The notes under the pieces are model-generated. The model did no database searches. It saw only the letters and a list, made by a program, of their open reading frames with translations, and was not told the DNA's origin. Shown here in pieces: positions 35,102-44,154 of a DNA stretch of 64,000 nt. This DNA comes from Flavobacterium antarcticum DSM 19726. GTDB lineage: Bacteria > Bacteroidota > Bacteroidia > Flavobacteriales > Flavobacteriaceae. The stretch lies in NCBI RefSeq assembly GCF_000419685.1, contig NZ_ATTM01000003.1, positions 248,846 through 312,845 of the forward strand, read 5' to 3'. The stretch's first letter is position 1; each line of letters begins with the position of its first letter. The translations under genes and the position numbers were made by a program.

Positions 35102-35773
35102 TTAATTTTCGTTTTGTGATAACCATTTGATATCTTCAATAAGTCGGGTAATGTCTTCTGTTTTTGTACCGTCGTAAAATCCACGAACTCTACGGTGTGT
35201 ATCTACTAAAATAAAATTCTCAGTATGCACCATATCGTACATTTCTTCAGGGCTTCCCGTTTTTACAGCTAAATAAGACTTGCGAGCTATTCCGTAAATT
35301 TCTTTTTTATCACCGGTTACTAAATTCCATTTCGAGTCAATCACGCCTTTTTCCAATGCGTATTTCTTTAAAACCGGCACGGAATCTTTGTCTGGTAAAA
35401 CGGAATGCGAAAGTAACATTACTTTGCGATCGTTCATGGTTGCTTTTTGAATTTCAACCATATTGGAAGTCATCCGAGGACAAATGGTTTCGCAAGTAGT
35501 AAAGAAAAAGTCGGCTACGTATATTTTACCTTCATAATCTTTCTGGGTAATCGTCTTTCCATTTTGATTGGTGAACGAAAAATCAGCAATGGTGTGGTAT
35601 TTTCTGACATGTTGAACGGTACTGTCTACTAATTCTACGTTTACATCCGAAGGATTCATTACCGGTAAACGCTTTTTAGGTGTCAAAACATTCATAAATA
35701 AGGAAATACTAACGATCGAAAAAATCAGAAATGTACCTATAATAATTCTGTATTGTTTGAGGAAAGCAATCAT
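35102..35773 (-). CDS. SCO1/SenC family protein
   Basis: This 223-aa thioredoxin-fold protein is anchored by an N-terminal helix (residues about 8-30). The copper-binding Cys94-x3-Cys98 (TTCETICPR) and the distal His (DMVHTENFILVD, near 186) are present. It probably serves copper delivery to cytochrome c oxidase or thiol redox control in the periplasm. I chose the ATG at 35771-35773; the frame extends 12 codons further, but a TATTTTTA box lies inside that extension. No oxidase genes are adjacent. Confidence 0.9.
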   Translation of the reverse strand: MIAFLKQYRIIIGTFLIFSIVSISLFMNVLTPKKRLPVMNPSDVNVELVDSTVQHVRKYHTIADFSFTNQNGKTITQKDYEGKIYVADFFFTTCETICPRMTSNMVEIQKATMNDRKVMLLSHSVLPDKDSVPVLKKYALEKGVIDSKWNLVTGDKKEIYGIARKSYLAVKTGSPEEMYDMVHTENFILVDTHRRVRGFYDGTKTEDITRLIEDIKWLSQNEN

Positions 35774-35871
35774 ATCAAAAATTTGCTGTAAAAATACGAA
35801 AACATTCAAAATTAGCGGTCTTACAATTGTTATCTAAATCTTAAAATGCCTTTTTTATAGATGAAAAAATA

Positions 35872-35879
35872 TATTTTTG
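35872..35879 (+). promoter_or_regulatory. candidate -7 element for the M13 peptidase gene
   Basis: TATTTTTG matches TAnnTTTG exactly, 26 nt upstream of the ATG at 35906. Confidence 0.4.
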
Positions 35880-35905
35880 TTATACTATAATAAATTTAGA
35901 TTCAT

Positions 35906-37966
35906 ATGAAATATTATTTAAGCAAAAGAATGCTTTTTGTACTTCCTGTCTTGGTAGGTTTTTCAGAAATGCAGGGACAAACAAAGCCAACAAACACGCC
36001 AGGAATTGACGTAACCTTGATGGACAAATCTGTTCGTCCACAAGATGATTTCTTTCATTTTGTAAATGGTGATTGGTTGAAAAAAACCGAGATTCCAAGT
36101 GACAGAACGCGCTGGGGAAGTTTTGATGAATTGCGTCAAAATACCGATAACGATGCATTGGCTATTTTAAAAGAAGCAACAAAAAATCCGGCGTATACTT
36201 CAAGTACGGATCAAGGAAAAGCTGTTGGTTTGTTTGAAACCATCATGGATACTGTAACGCGGAACAAACAAGGAATTGCTCCTTTAAAACCTTATTTAGC
36301 AAAAATTGATAAAGTAAAAAACGTAAAAGATTTACAAGCTTTATTAATTGAAATGGAACCTATTGGCGGTTTAGGCTTCTTTGGAGTTGGCGTAGGATCA
36401 GATGCAAAAAATAGTGATAGAAATGTGGTAAATGTTGGTTTAGCTGGTTTAGGTTTGCCTGATCGCGATTATTACCTTTCTGATGATGCCGATTCAAAAG
36501 AGAAAAGAGCCAAATATGTAACGCACGTTGCAAGAATGTTACAATTCTTAGGCGAAAAACCTGCACAAGCAAAAATTGATGCCGCTAAAATCCTCGCTTT
36601 AGAAATTAAAATGTCAGAGCCACGTTTAGACCGTGTTGAACGTCGTGATAGTAGAAAAACCTACAATCCAATGAAAGTTGCTGATTTACAAAAATTGACG
36701 CCTTCGATTAATTGGAATACATATTTGAACGGTGTTGGTTTAAAAAACATTGATTCTGTAATTGTTTCGCAACCTAAATACATGACTTCTTTAGAAACTA
36801 TTTTTAAAGAAAACAAAGTGGCAGATTGGAAAGCGTTCATGAAATGGTCTCTTTTACGTTCGTCTGCTTCTTTGTTGTCAAGCGAGATTGATCAAGCTAA
36901 TTTTGATTTCTACGGAAAAACATTAACAGGAGCGATCAAGCAACGACCAGCTGAAGAAAGAGCTTTACAAGTGGTGAATGGTGCTACAGGAGAAGCGTTA
37001 GGAAAGTTATATGTGGAGAAAAAATTTCCAGCTGAAGCAAAAGCAAAAGCAGAGAAAATGATCAAGAATGTATTCTTAGCTTTTGAAAACAGAATCAACA
37101 ACTTGCCATGGATGAAAAAAGCAACAAAAGTAGCTGCTGTTGAGAAACTACATAAATCCAGAGTGAAAATTGGTTACCCAGACAAATGGAAAGATTATTC
37201 AGCCTTGACGATTAAAAATCCAGAAGAAGGCGGTACATTTTTCTCAAACATGACTGCTATTGCTGAATGGGGTTTCAAGAAAAACATAGATGATTTAAAC
37301 AAGCCTGTTGATAAAGACGAATGGTTTATGTCGCCTCAAACGGTAAATGCGTATTACAATCCTTCGTATAACGAAATTGTATTTCCAGCAGCAATTTTGC
37401 AACCGCCATTTTACGATTATCAAGCAGATGAAGCGGTAAATTATGGTGGAATTGGAGCGGTAATTGGGCACGAAATCTCACACGGTTTTGACGATTCTGG
37501 TTCGCGTTACAATGCAGATGGAAATTTAATCAACTGGTGGTCAGACGAAGATTTAAATTTATTTACCGGCTTAGGTGGAGCACTTGCTGATCAATACAGT
37601 GCATTGCAACCTTTACCAGGAACTTTTGTTGATGGTAAATTTACGCTAGGAGAAAATATTGGTGATTTAGGTGGTGTAAATGCAGCTTACGACGGTTTAC
37701 AACTCTATTTGAAAGAAAATCCAAACCAACCTTTAATTGATGGCTTTACGCCAAACCAACGTTTCTTTATTTCATGGGCAACCATTTGGAGAACGAAAGC
37801 ACGTGATGAAGCGATTAAAAACCAAGTGAAAACAGATCCGCATTCGCCAGGAAATTATAGAGCTTATGTGCCTTTGCAGAATGTTGATGCTTTTTACAAA
37901 GCGTTTGACATTAAAAAAGGAGACGGAATGTACATTGCTCCAGAAAACAGGGTTAAAATCTGGTAG
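35906..37966 (+). CDS. M13-family (neprilysin-like) metallopeptidase, secreted
   Basis: This 686-aa zinc peptidase has a signal peptide in the first 25 residues (LFVLPVLVGF then EMQGQ). The zinc motif HEISH is at residues 522-526 and the third ligand is in ENIGDLGG about 60 residues later. NAYYNPSYNEIVFPAAILQPPF is the conserved substrate-cleft segment. Full M13 length. It probably degrades peptides in the periplasm or outside the cell. It is a single-gene unit with its own promoter and terminator. Confidence 0.95.
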   Translation: MKYYLSKRMLFVLPVLVGFSEMQGQTKPTNTPGIDVTLMDKSVRPQDDFFHFVNGDWLKKTEIPSDRTRWGSFDELRQNTDNDALAILKEATKNPAYTSSTDQGKAVGLFETIMDTVTRNKQGIAPLKPYLAKIDKVKNVKDLQALLIEMEPIGGLGFFGVGVGSDAKNSDRNVVNVGLAGLGLPDRDYYLSDDADSKEKRAKYVTHVARMLQFLGEKPAQAKIDAAKILALEIKMSEPRLDRVERRDSRKTYNPMKVADLQKLTPSINWNTYLNGVGLKNIDSVIVSQPKYMTSLETIFKENKVADWKAFMKWSLLRSSASLLSSEIDQANFDFYGKTLTGAIKQRPAEERALQVVNGATGEALGKLYVEKKFPAEAKAKAEKMIKNVFLAFENRINNLPWMKKATKVAAVEKLHKSRVKIGYPDKWKDYSALTIKNPEEGGTFFSNMTAIAEWGFKKNIDDLNKPVDKDEWFMSPQTVNAYYNPSYNEIVFPAAILQPPFYDYQADEAVNYGGIGAVIGHEISHGFDDSGSRYNADGNLINWWSDEDLNLFTGLGGALADQYSALQPLPGTFVDGKFTLGENIGDLGGVNAAYDGLQLYLKENPNQPLIDGFTPNQRFFISWATIWRTKARDEAIKNQVKTDPHSPGNYRAYVPLQNVDAFYKAFDIKKGDGMYIAPENRVKIW

Positions 37967-37990
37967 AAAATAACAATCTCACTACAACTC

Positions 37991-38029
37991 AAAAAGGTCT
38001 CGAAAATTATTTTCTAGACCTTTTTTTTA
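37991..38029 (+). terminator. terminator of the M13 peptidase gene
   Basis: A 16-bp stem with one mismatch (37991-38006 with 38010-38025) is followed by a T-run. It lies 24 nt past the stop codon. Confidence 0.85.
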
Positions 38030-38052
38030 TGTATTTATCTAGTCCGTACATC

Positions 38053-38211
38053 TCAAAAATTGACGCGTTCTCGCAATTGTTGCAGCAACGTATAGTTACT
38101 AATAGGCGAGGTTTCATAGCCTTATCTTACCGATAATTTTCCGTTTACCAATAAATGAAAGTCGATTCTATAATTCATTGCAGATTTTGGGGAAAACACT
38201 TTTTGAGTTAG
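38053..38211 (-). pseudogene. decayed C-terminal fragment of a cation diffusion facilitator gene
   Basis: Translation of the minus strand gives TQKVFSPKSAMNY then RIDFHLLVNGKLSV, a stop, then GYETSP and LLQQLRERVNF. This aligns without a gap to the C-terminus of the intact CDF exporter at 39277-40167 (TEKCFVRKTGMTY, LVDLHLLVNGNLSV, GHEISH, LMEQLPELANV). A 20-nt block at 38138-38157 is identical in both. In-frame stops and loss of the rest of the gene show that it is a remnant, either of a tandem duplication or of a diverged paralogue. Confidence 0.8.
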
Positions 38212-38326
38212 CCAAAGTCAAAATTACCTAAATCTCTAATTACAGTATTGACAAAAAACACGACATTATAATGCTTTTACATATGAATTTCTTTATAAAC
38301 AATAACTTTCATTAATGAGTTCAAGC

Positions 38327-38536
38327 AAAAAGCTTGGTTTTACTAAATTTCAGCTTCAAAACCAGGCTTTTTGCTTCATCAACCACCTAAAAAGCCTGAT
38401 CGATCACCCAAAAAGCCTGGTCGATCACCCAAATTGCTTGAACGATCACCCAAATAGCCTCATCGATGAGGCAAAATGCTTGGTCAATGACGTTATTTGC
38501 CTGATCAATTAAGTAAATAAGTTGGTTGATGAGGCT
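38327..38536 (+). repeat. 21-bp tandem repeat, ten degenerate units
   Basis: Ten consecutive 21-nt units run from 38327; the clearest are 38390-38410, 38411-38431 and 38432-38452. The consensus is near AAAAGCcTGaTCGATCAcCCA. The fourth of the clear units contains the perfect 16-bp palindrome GCCTCATCGATGAGGC (38457-38472). Because 21 is a multiple of three, one frame (38315-38512) stays open for 65 codons as a heptapeptide repeat of the type KSLIDHP. I regard the DNA repeat, not that frame, as the primary feature. No spacers, so not CRISPR. The flanks (38212-38326, 38537-38709) hold nothing recognisable. Confidence 0.8.
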
Positions 38537-38709
38537 TTTTTATTTGTTCTTAAGATTTAGTAGTGAATCGAAAATGAGGTTGCGGTATTATTTAGATTTA
38601 AATTATATATTTGAGAAAGGAATAAAGTAAGACGGACGTCATACACATACCCGAGTTAGAAATAATTCTCGGAAAAAACGACTTTCAATAAAATATCAAA
38701 ATTTTAAGA

Positions 38710-39084
38710 ATGAAAAGTATTAGCCAAGAATATGACACTTTCGTAAAGCACTTAATTATTTTATCGTATAGTAAAGAAAAGCAGTTAAATCTCATTGGTT
38801 CTGGAGAGGAGAATGTTGCAGGAGAAATAGCAATAAATTTCGGTATTTCTTATGTATATATAGAAGATTTTTACAACTCTGAGATTATTAATTCACATCA
38901 AAAAACGACTATAGAAAATTTTTACAATTTTATTAATGATTCGAACGATGGATACATTGACTCTGAAGCGTGGAATACAATACGAGATAGGGCAAATAAT
39001 GTCTTAAATATTTTAGATATAAGTAATTTTATAGTGGAATTAAATAATTCGGGGAAGTTCTGCGAAACTAAACTAAATAAATGA
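38710..39084 (+). CDS. orphan hypothetical protein, 124 aa
   Basis: I do not recognise this protein. It is acidic, probably soluble and helical, starting MKSISQEYDTFVKHLII and ending SGKFCETKLNK. Codon use is more AT-biased than in the neighbouring housekeeping genes. It lies between the tandem repeat and a good terminator, in a 1.2-kb region with signs of rearrangement, so recent acquisition is possible. The 39085-39200 segment after it contains no gene. Confidence 0.55.
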   Translation: MKSISQEYDTFVKHLIILSYSKEKQLNLIGSGEENVAGEIAINFGISYVYIEDFYNSEIINSHQKTTIENFYNFINDSNDGYIDSEAWNTIRDRANNVLNILDISNFIVELNNSGKFCETKLNK

Positions 39085-39203
39085 ACAACACGTAACAGCA
39101 AAGCGTTCGTCGCGTCTAAAGGATGAACAATGAACCCTGCGTAGAAATGAACCGATTATGTTTCGTCAAACAGATGTGTAGTTATCGTAAACGTTTTGAA
39201 GAT

Positions 39204-39235
39204 TATCACGAGGATTTAGTGATCCTCTTTTTTTG
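39204..39235 (+). terminator. terminator downstream of the 124-aa orphan gene
   Basis: GAGGAT (39210-39215) pairs with ATCCTC (39222-39227), extended by outer partial pairing, and is followed by seven T. It lies about 120 nt after the orphan stop codon. Confidence 0.7.
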
Positions 39236-39276
39236 CAGAAAATAAGGGTTGTTTTTTAGTGCTTTTCGAAGCTTTC

Positions 39277-40167
39277 TTAGGCATCAATCGGTTCTATATG
39301 AATCAAAACATTTGCTAATTCTGGCAATTGTTCCATCAACCTATCTTTAGTTGCATGCGAGATTTCATGGCCTTGCGTAACTGACAAATTTCCGTTTACC
39401 AATAAATGCAAATCGACTAAATACGTCATTCCTGTTTTTCTAACAAAGCATTTTTCTGTTCCCTGAACGCCGTCGACACGTTCTGAAATGATTCGGATTT
39501 GCTCTACTAAATCATCATAAACATGTTCATCGAGGATTTCGCCCAAAGCGGGTCTGAAAATTAAGTACGCATTATAAACAATGAATAACGATGCGATTAA
39601 TGCAGCCCAATCATCAGCAGTTTCATAACCCGGACCCATAAATATGGCAATTGAAATTCCGATGAAAGCCATTAATGAAGTAATTGCATCGCTTCTGTGG
39701 TGCCACGCGTCTGCTTTTAAGGAAGAACTGTTGGTTTCTTTTCCTCTTTTTGAAATAATGCGATAGAAAATTTCCTTAATGATAATAATAACTGCTAATA
39801 CAAGTAAAGTATATTTTTCGGGAATCTCATGTGGCGTTTGTATGTTGAGAATACTTTGATAGGCAATTACGGTTGCTGAAATCAATAAAAAACCCACAAC
39901 TATAAAGGTGACTAAACTTTCAGCGCGACCATGTCCATACGGATGATTGGAATCTGCTGGACGTGTAGAATATTTGATTCCAAACAGAACCAATGCGGAA
40001 GAGAAAACATCGGTTAAGGACTCAATAGCATCAGCAACTAAAGCATACGAATTGCCAAAAACACCGGTAATTCCTTTGGCTACAGCCAACATAAAATTAC
40101 CAATAATACTTAAGTAAGTGGCGTGTATTGCTTTCTCAGTGTTCGTTTGCATTGAATTCTTTTTCAT
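39277..40167 (-). CDS. cation diffusion facilitator (CDF) family metal exporter
   Basis: This 296-aa protein has six transmembrane helices and a C-terminal cytoplasmic domain. The metal sites are visible as DAIESLTD in helix 2 and WHHRSDA in helix 5, the pattern of Zn/Co/Fe exporters of the CzcD/FieF type. The C-terminal domain (KCFVRKTGMTYLVDLHLLVNG to HIEP) is complete. A decayed copy of this part lies 1.1 kb downstream at 38053-38211. Metal specificity is not readable from sequence. Confidence 0.92.
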   Translation of the reverse strand: MKKNSMQTNTEKAIHATYLSIIGNFMLAVAKGITGVFGNSYALVADAIESLTDVFSSALVLFGIKYSTRPADSNHPYGHGRAESLVTFIVVGFLLISATVIAYQSILNIQTPHEIPEKYTLLVLAVIIIIKEIFYRIISKRGKETNSSSLKADAWHHRSDAITSLMAFIGISIAIFMGPGYETADDWAALIASLFIVYNAYLIFRPALGEILDEHVYDDLVEQIRIISERVDGVQGTEKCFVRKTGMTYLVDLHLLVNGNLSVTQGHEISHATKDRLMEQLPELANVLIHIEPIDA

Positions 40168-40204
40168 AATTACAAAGTTATCCTATAATTAGAAGTAGAC
40201 ATAA

Positions 40205-40233
40205 AAAAAGCGGTCTAAATTAGACCGCTTTTA
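40205..40233 (-). terminator. terminator of the outer-membrane barrel gene
   Basis: AGCGGTCTA (40209-40217) pairs perfectly with 40221-40229, loop AAT, followed on the minus strand by seven T. It lies 7 nt past the stop codon. Confidence 0.85.
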
Positions 40234-40239
40234 TATTTA

Positions 40240-42714
40240 TTATCCACCCATGTATTCTCCCTCTTCACCACCATTTTCTCCTTTTGGTCGTTCACGTTCG
40301 TTTTTCTTTCTATTGAAACGATACGTAAATGATAGATTAACTTGACGTTCTCTCCATTGCATTTCTGACGAAACATTTTGGAAAGGCAATTCTGTTTCGG
40401 TCAATCTTTTTCTTGAATTGAAGACATCACTCACGTTTAAAGCGATGGTTCCTTTATCTTTCATGACATCTTTGCTGAAAGCCAAATTCATGCTTGCAAT
40501 TCCTTTTGTACGTCCTTGAGCATTATCTTGTGGAGCAGAATAAGTTCCGTTTGTTTGCCAATCAATTCCATAAGGAAGTGAAACTTTAGAAGTAACTCTT
40601 GCAAACCAAGACAATGATTCTTTATCAAAATCAATCGTTTCAGGTAAGTTATTTAATCCGATGTAGGTGTATTCTCCTTTAGTTTGATTGTTAAAGAAGT
40701 TGAAATTTCCGTTTAATTTCCACCATTTAAACGCGTTGTATGATAATGTAAACTCAAATCCAAAACGGTCTTGTGTACCTACATTTATAGGTGAAGTAAT
40801 TAAAACATTCGTGTTGTCAATCACTTCCGTACTTCTTACAAACTGAACTGCATCCTTTGTTGTATTGAAATACATAGAGGTATTGAAGGTGAATTTATTC
40901 CATTTTTTCAAATAACCTACATCGTACGAATCAGTCAAAGACGGGTCTAAATCCGGATTTCCTCTAAAAATATTGATGTTACTTGATAAGCTAGAAAATG
41001 GGTTGATGAACCAAGAACGTGGTCGCGAAATTCGCTTACTATAACTCAACGAAATATTTTCAAAATCGCCTAATTCATAAGTTAAGAAGGCACTTGGAAA
41101 TAAATTATTGTAGCTTTTATTCTTGAAAATAGATTGCGTAAATTGGTTGATGTCGATATTAGAATCTTCAAAACGCAAACCTACCAAGTAAGAGAATTTA
41201 TTTATTTTAGAACCAAATTGCGTATACAAAGCATTTACCTTCTCTTTATACTGCAAGACATTTGTAAACTGTGCATTGTTGACGAAGTTTCCACCAATCA
41301 AATCTTCAACTGCATAATCAGTCGTTAGATCTGTGATGTTCATACGGTAACCTGCTTCAAATCTGTATTTATCAGCAATTGGCAAAACATAATCCGCTTG
41401 AAAAAGTACTCTTTTTTGCTTCTGAAAATTCTCAGTTCGTTGCTGATTGTTTGTTATCGTATTGTTGAAAAGATCGTTCGTATTACTGTCAATTATTGAA
41501 TTGTCATTGTCTTTGTTGTTAGAGTAAGAAGCATCAACCGATAAAGTGTGGCCATCGGTTTTAAATTTCTTCATGAAATTTGTCGAATAATCCATGTCTT
41601 CACCCGTACTTACTTCATCATTGAAACGGGTTGCAAATTTCTTCAAATCAAGTGCAGGTGTGTAAAAATTTTGCATTACACGATCTGGATTTTCGCCATT
41701 ACTTTTACGGTAAGAAACCGTGTTTGTCCAAGTAATTGAAGGCGTTACAAACCATTCAAAACCAAGGTTCCCATTGTATCCTTTTCGCAAACGATCATTA
41801 TTTCTACGTTCATCTAAGTAACTTTCGGTAGCGCCATTTGCGTCTAAGTATTCCGTAAAACTTTTAGAATTTCCCGGACCTTTTCTGTAACTGTATCCTT
41901 GGGTTGTAAAGAAATTAATTTTTTTAGTCCGTAAATTAATCGTCCCGTTAAGTCCAAAATTATCAGGATTTCCTGCTGTAGCAGTAAGCGTTCCGTTTAC
42001 ACCAAGGTTTTTTCCTTTTTTAAGAACGATATTAATGATTCCTCCACCACCTTCAGCATCATAACGAGCGGATGGATTTGTGATTACTTCTACTTTATCA
42101 ATGGTTTCCGCCGGAATTAATTTCAACGCTTCTGCAATATTAATTCCACCTAATCCTGACGGTTTTCCGTCTATTAAAATCCGAACATTATCATTTCCTC
42201 TCAAACTTACATTTCCTTCCACATCAACAGAAACAGAAGGTACATTGTCTAAAACGTCACTCACCGTTCCACCTTTTACCATCATGTCTTGCCCCACATT
42301 GTAGACTTTCTTGTCCAACTTAATCTCAACCGTAGATTCTTCCTTTCTGATTTCAACAGATTGCAGCATTGTTGCGTCTTCAACGAGCGAAAATGTTCCC
42401 AGATTCACTGCGTTTTGAATGGAACGGTTTTTTAATTCCACAGGCTTGAACGATATGAATTCAATCTTGATATCGTACGATCCTGTTTTCATATCAAAAC
42501 TGAATTCCCCTTTACTATCCGTAATTCCGCCCGAAACAGCGCTTGGATTTCCAACTTCAACGAACGTAATCGTCGTATATTCTAAAGGTTGGCTTGTAAT
42601 TTTATCAATTACTTTCCCAGAAACTTTTACTTTTTTAGTATCTGATTGTTGTGCAAAACTAAAGTTTGCAAAAAGCAAGGCGAATAAGATAACCAAGGAT
42701 TTAAGCTGTCGCAT
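40240..42714 (-). CDS. outer-membrane beta-barrel protein (TonB-dependent-receptor-like, PF14905 type)
   Basis: The product is about 824 aa. A signal peptide (MRQLKSLVILFALLFANFSFAQQ) is followed by a carboxypeptidase-regulatory-like domain (VSGKVIDKITSQPLEYTTI), a plug-like domain (LDNVPSVSVDVEGNVSLRGNDNV; NPSARYDAEGGGGIINIVLKK) and a long beta-barrel. The C-terminal tail is Glu/Gly-rich. No SusD partner is adjacent and the ligand is unknown. I chose the ATG at 42712-42714 because a TATTTTTG box lies within the 22-codon longer frame. Confidence 0.88.
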   Translation of the reverse strand: MRQLKSLVILFALLFANFSFAQQSDTKKVKVSGKVIDKITSQPLEYTTITFVEVGNPSAVSGGITDSKGEFSFDMKTGSYDIKIEFISFKPVELKNRSIQNAVNLGTFSLVEDATMLQSVEIRKEESTVEIKLDKKVYNVGQDMMVKGGTVSDVLDNVPSVSVDVEGNVSLRGNDNVRILIDGKPSGLGGINIAEALKLIPAETIDKVEVITNPSARYDAEGGGGIINIVLKKGKNLGVNGTLTATAGNPDNFGLNGTINLRTKKINFFTTQGYSYRKGPGNSKSFTEYLDANGATESYLDERRNNDRLRKGYNGNLGFEWFVTPSITWTNTVSYRKSNGENPDRVMQNFYTPALDLKKFATRFNDEVSTGEDMDYSTNFMKKFKTDGHTLSVDASYSNNKDNDNSIIDSNTNDLFNNTITNNQQRTENFQKQKRVLFQADYVLPIADKYRFEAGYRMNITDLTTDYAVEDLIGGNFVNNAQFTNVLQYKEKVNALYTQFGSKINKFSYLVGLRFEDSNIDINQFTQSIFKNKSYNNLFPSAFLTYELGDFENISLSYSKRISRPRSWFINPFSSLSSNINIFRGNPDLDPSLTDSYDVGYLKKWNKFTFNTSMYFNTTKDAVQFVRSTEVIDNTNVLITSPINVGTQDRFGFEFTLSYNAFKWWKLNGNFNFFNNQTKGEYTYIGLNNLPETIDFDKESLSWFARVTSKVSLPYGIDWQTNGTYSAPQDNAQGRTKGIASMNLAFSKDVMKDKGTIALNVSDVFNSRKRLTETELPFQNVSSEMQWRERQVNLSFTYRFNRKKNERERPKGENGGEEGEYMGG

Positions 42715-42747
42715 GAAAGATGTTTTAAGTTTTCTTTTATTAGACTG

Positions 42748-42755
42748 CAAAAATA
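42748..42755 (-). promoter_or_regulatory. candidate -7 element for the outer-membrane barrel gene
   Basis: TATTTTTG on the minus strand lies 33 nt upstream of the chosen ATG. A TTG is 24 nt further upstream, one nt longer than the usual spacing. Confidence 0.45.
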
Positions 42756-42811
42756 CCCAATGGTTTAAGGCGATTTTCACAACGAATTGTTAAATGAAGT
42801 GTATAAAGAAC

Positions 42812-43153
42812 TTATATAAAATCATTCAATTTTTCAACGGGCCGAGCTACAATTGCTTTATCCTCAAGGATTACAATCGGTCGCTCAATTAAAATTGGAT
42901 TTTCTGATAAAGCCTTAATTATATCTTCATCCGTTAAGGTTTTCCCTTTGAAATTTTCAATCCAGAGCTTTTCTTTTTGACGAACCAAATCAATTGGTTG
43001 GTACTGTAATTTTTTTAAAATAAGGGCCAATTCTTTGACTGTAGGTGGATTCTCCAAATACTTTATAATCTCAAATGTTTTTCCAGCATCTTCTAAAAAT
43101 TGAATTGCTTCCCGCGATTTTCCGCAGCGGTTGTTGTGGTAGACTTGTATCAT
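42812..43153 (-). CDS. ArsC/Spx-family thioredoxin-fold protein (arsenate reductase-like)
   Basis: This 113-aa protein has the N-terminal nucleophile Cys10 (NNRCGKSREA) and the conserved ERPIVI segment near 90-95 with the active-site Arg. It has the length and fold of glutaredoxin-coupled ArsC. The sole other context is an outer-membrane gene, with no ars operon, so arsenate reduction is likely by family but not supported by neighbours. Confidence 0.88.
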   Translation of the reverse strand: MIQVYHNNRCGKSREAIQFLEDAGKTFEIIKYLENPPTVKELALILKKLQYQPIDLVRQKEKLWIENFKGKTLTDEDIIKALSENPILIERPIVILEDKAIVARPVEKLNDFI

Positions 43154-43235
43154 CTTTTTTTACAAATTAACTGAAATCATTAGAGAAATTAAAGTAAATT
43201 AGTGCTTAACTTTTCATCTCAAATTCCAATTGGCA

Positions 43236-44150
43236 ATGTATATCGAACAATTACAGCTCAAAAAAACAAGTCTACTACTCTATCTTCCGATTCCGATTTG
43301 TTTTTTTGCATTAATAATTTTTAATTATTTTTCATCACAAAACGTTGATGCAGATGTTTTAATTCAGAATTTAATTGCAACTGTGGGCGTAAATATTGCG
43401 TTTGTACTGCTTGTAGGACCTTTGTCAGCGATGTGTTTGGGTTTACTTTTTTGGGTTAAATTCATCCATCAGCAAAGTCTTACTAGCTTTACCACCTCTC
43501 GAGCTAAAATTGATTGGAGTCGTATTTTCTTTGCTTTTTTCCTTTGGGGAATTTTTATCCTAGGGACAACTGCACTATCGTATTACAGCAATCCAGAAAA
43601 TTACATTTTTAATTTTAAGCCAATTCCGTTTCTGATTTTCTTGGTCTTAGCACTTATTTTAATACCACTACAAACGAGTTTTGAAGAATATTTTTTCAGA
43701 GGTTATTTAATGCAAGGTCTTGGATTAGCCACAAAATCAAGGTGGTTTCCATTTGTATTCACCTCACTTGCGTTTGGACTGATGCATATTGCTAATCCTG
43801 AAGTGGGAAAAATGGGATACATCATATTGATTTACTACATTGGAACTGGTTTCTTTTTAGGAATTCTCACGTTGATGGATGAAGGTTTAGAACTTGCTTT
43901 AGGATTTCATGCAGCAAACAATCTTTTCGGGGCTTTACTCTTAACTTCCGATTGGTCTGCCTTTCAAACACATTCTGTTTTAAAAGACATCGCAGAACCT
44001 TCTGCTGGTTTTGATGTTATTTTACCCGTTTTCATTATTTTCCCAATTTTACTCTATATTTTTAGCAGGAAATACGGTTGGAAAAATTGGAAACAAAAGC
44101 TTTTTGGAAAATTGATTTTGACTGAAAATACTAAACCTATAAACTCTTAG
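43236..44150 (+). CDS. CPBP family intramembrane glutamic protease
   Basis: This 304-aa protein has about eight transmembrane helices. The three CPBP/Abi motifs are present: EEYFFRG (Glu-Glu-x3-Arg), the His of LMHIANP and the His/Asn of HAANNLFG. Related proteins are CAAX prenyl proteases or bacteriocin-immunity proteins; the bacterial role is usually unknown. The start is the ATG at 43236; the frame reaches an upstream TTG at 43230. It lies 4 nt before menE and is probably co-transcribed with it. Confidence 0.9.
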   Translation: MYIEQLQLKKTSLLLYLPIPICFFALIIFNYFSSQNVDADVLIQNLIATVGVNIAFVLLVGPLSAMCLGLLFWVKFIHQQSLTSFTTSRAKIDWSRIFFAFFLWGIFILGTTALSYYSNPENYIFNFKPIPFLIFLVLALILIPLQTSFEEYFFRGYLMQGLGLATKSRWFPFVFTSLAFGLMHIANPEVGKMGYIILIYYIGTGFFLGILTLMDEGLELALGFHAANNLFGALLLTSDWSAFQTHSVLKDIAEPSAGFDVILPVFIIFPILLYIFSRKYGWKNWKQKLFGKLILTENTKPINS

Positions 44151-44154
44151 AACT

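Noticed and set aside
38315..38512. 65-codon open frame across the 21-bp tandem repeat
   Set aside because: The frame stays open only because the repeat period is a multiple of three; there is no promoter-like box or terminator of its own and no recognisable domain, so I list the DNA repeat instead of a gene.
38327..38536. CRISPR array
   Set aside because: The units are contiguous, degenerate and without spacers, and there are no cas genes in the window.
42715..42780. 22-codon longer start for the outer-membrane barrel protein
   Set aside because: The extension contains a promoter -7 box (42748-42755) and would precede a complete signal peptide.
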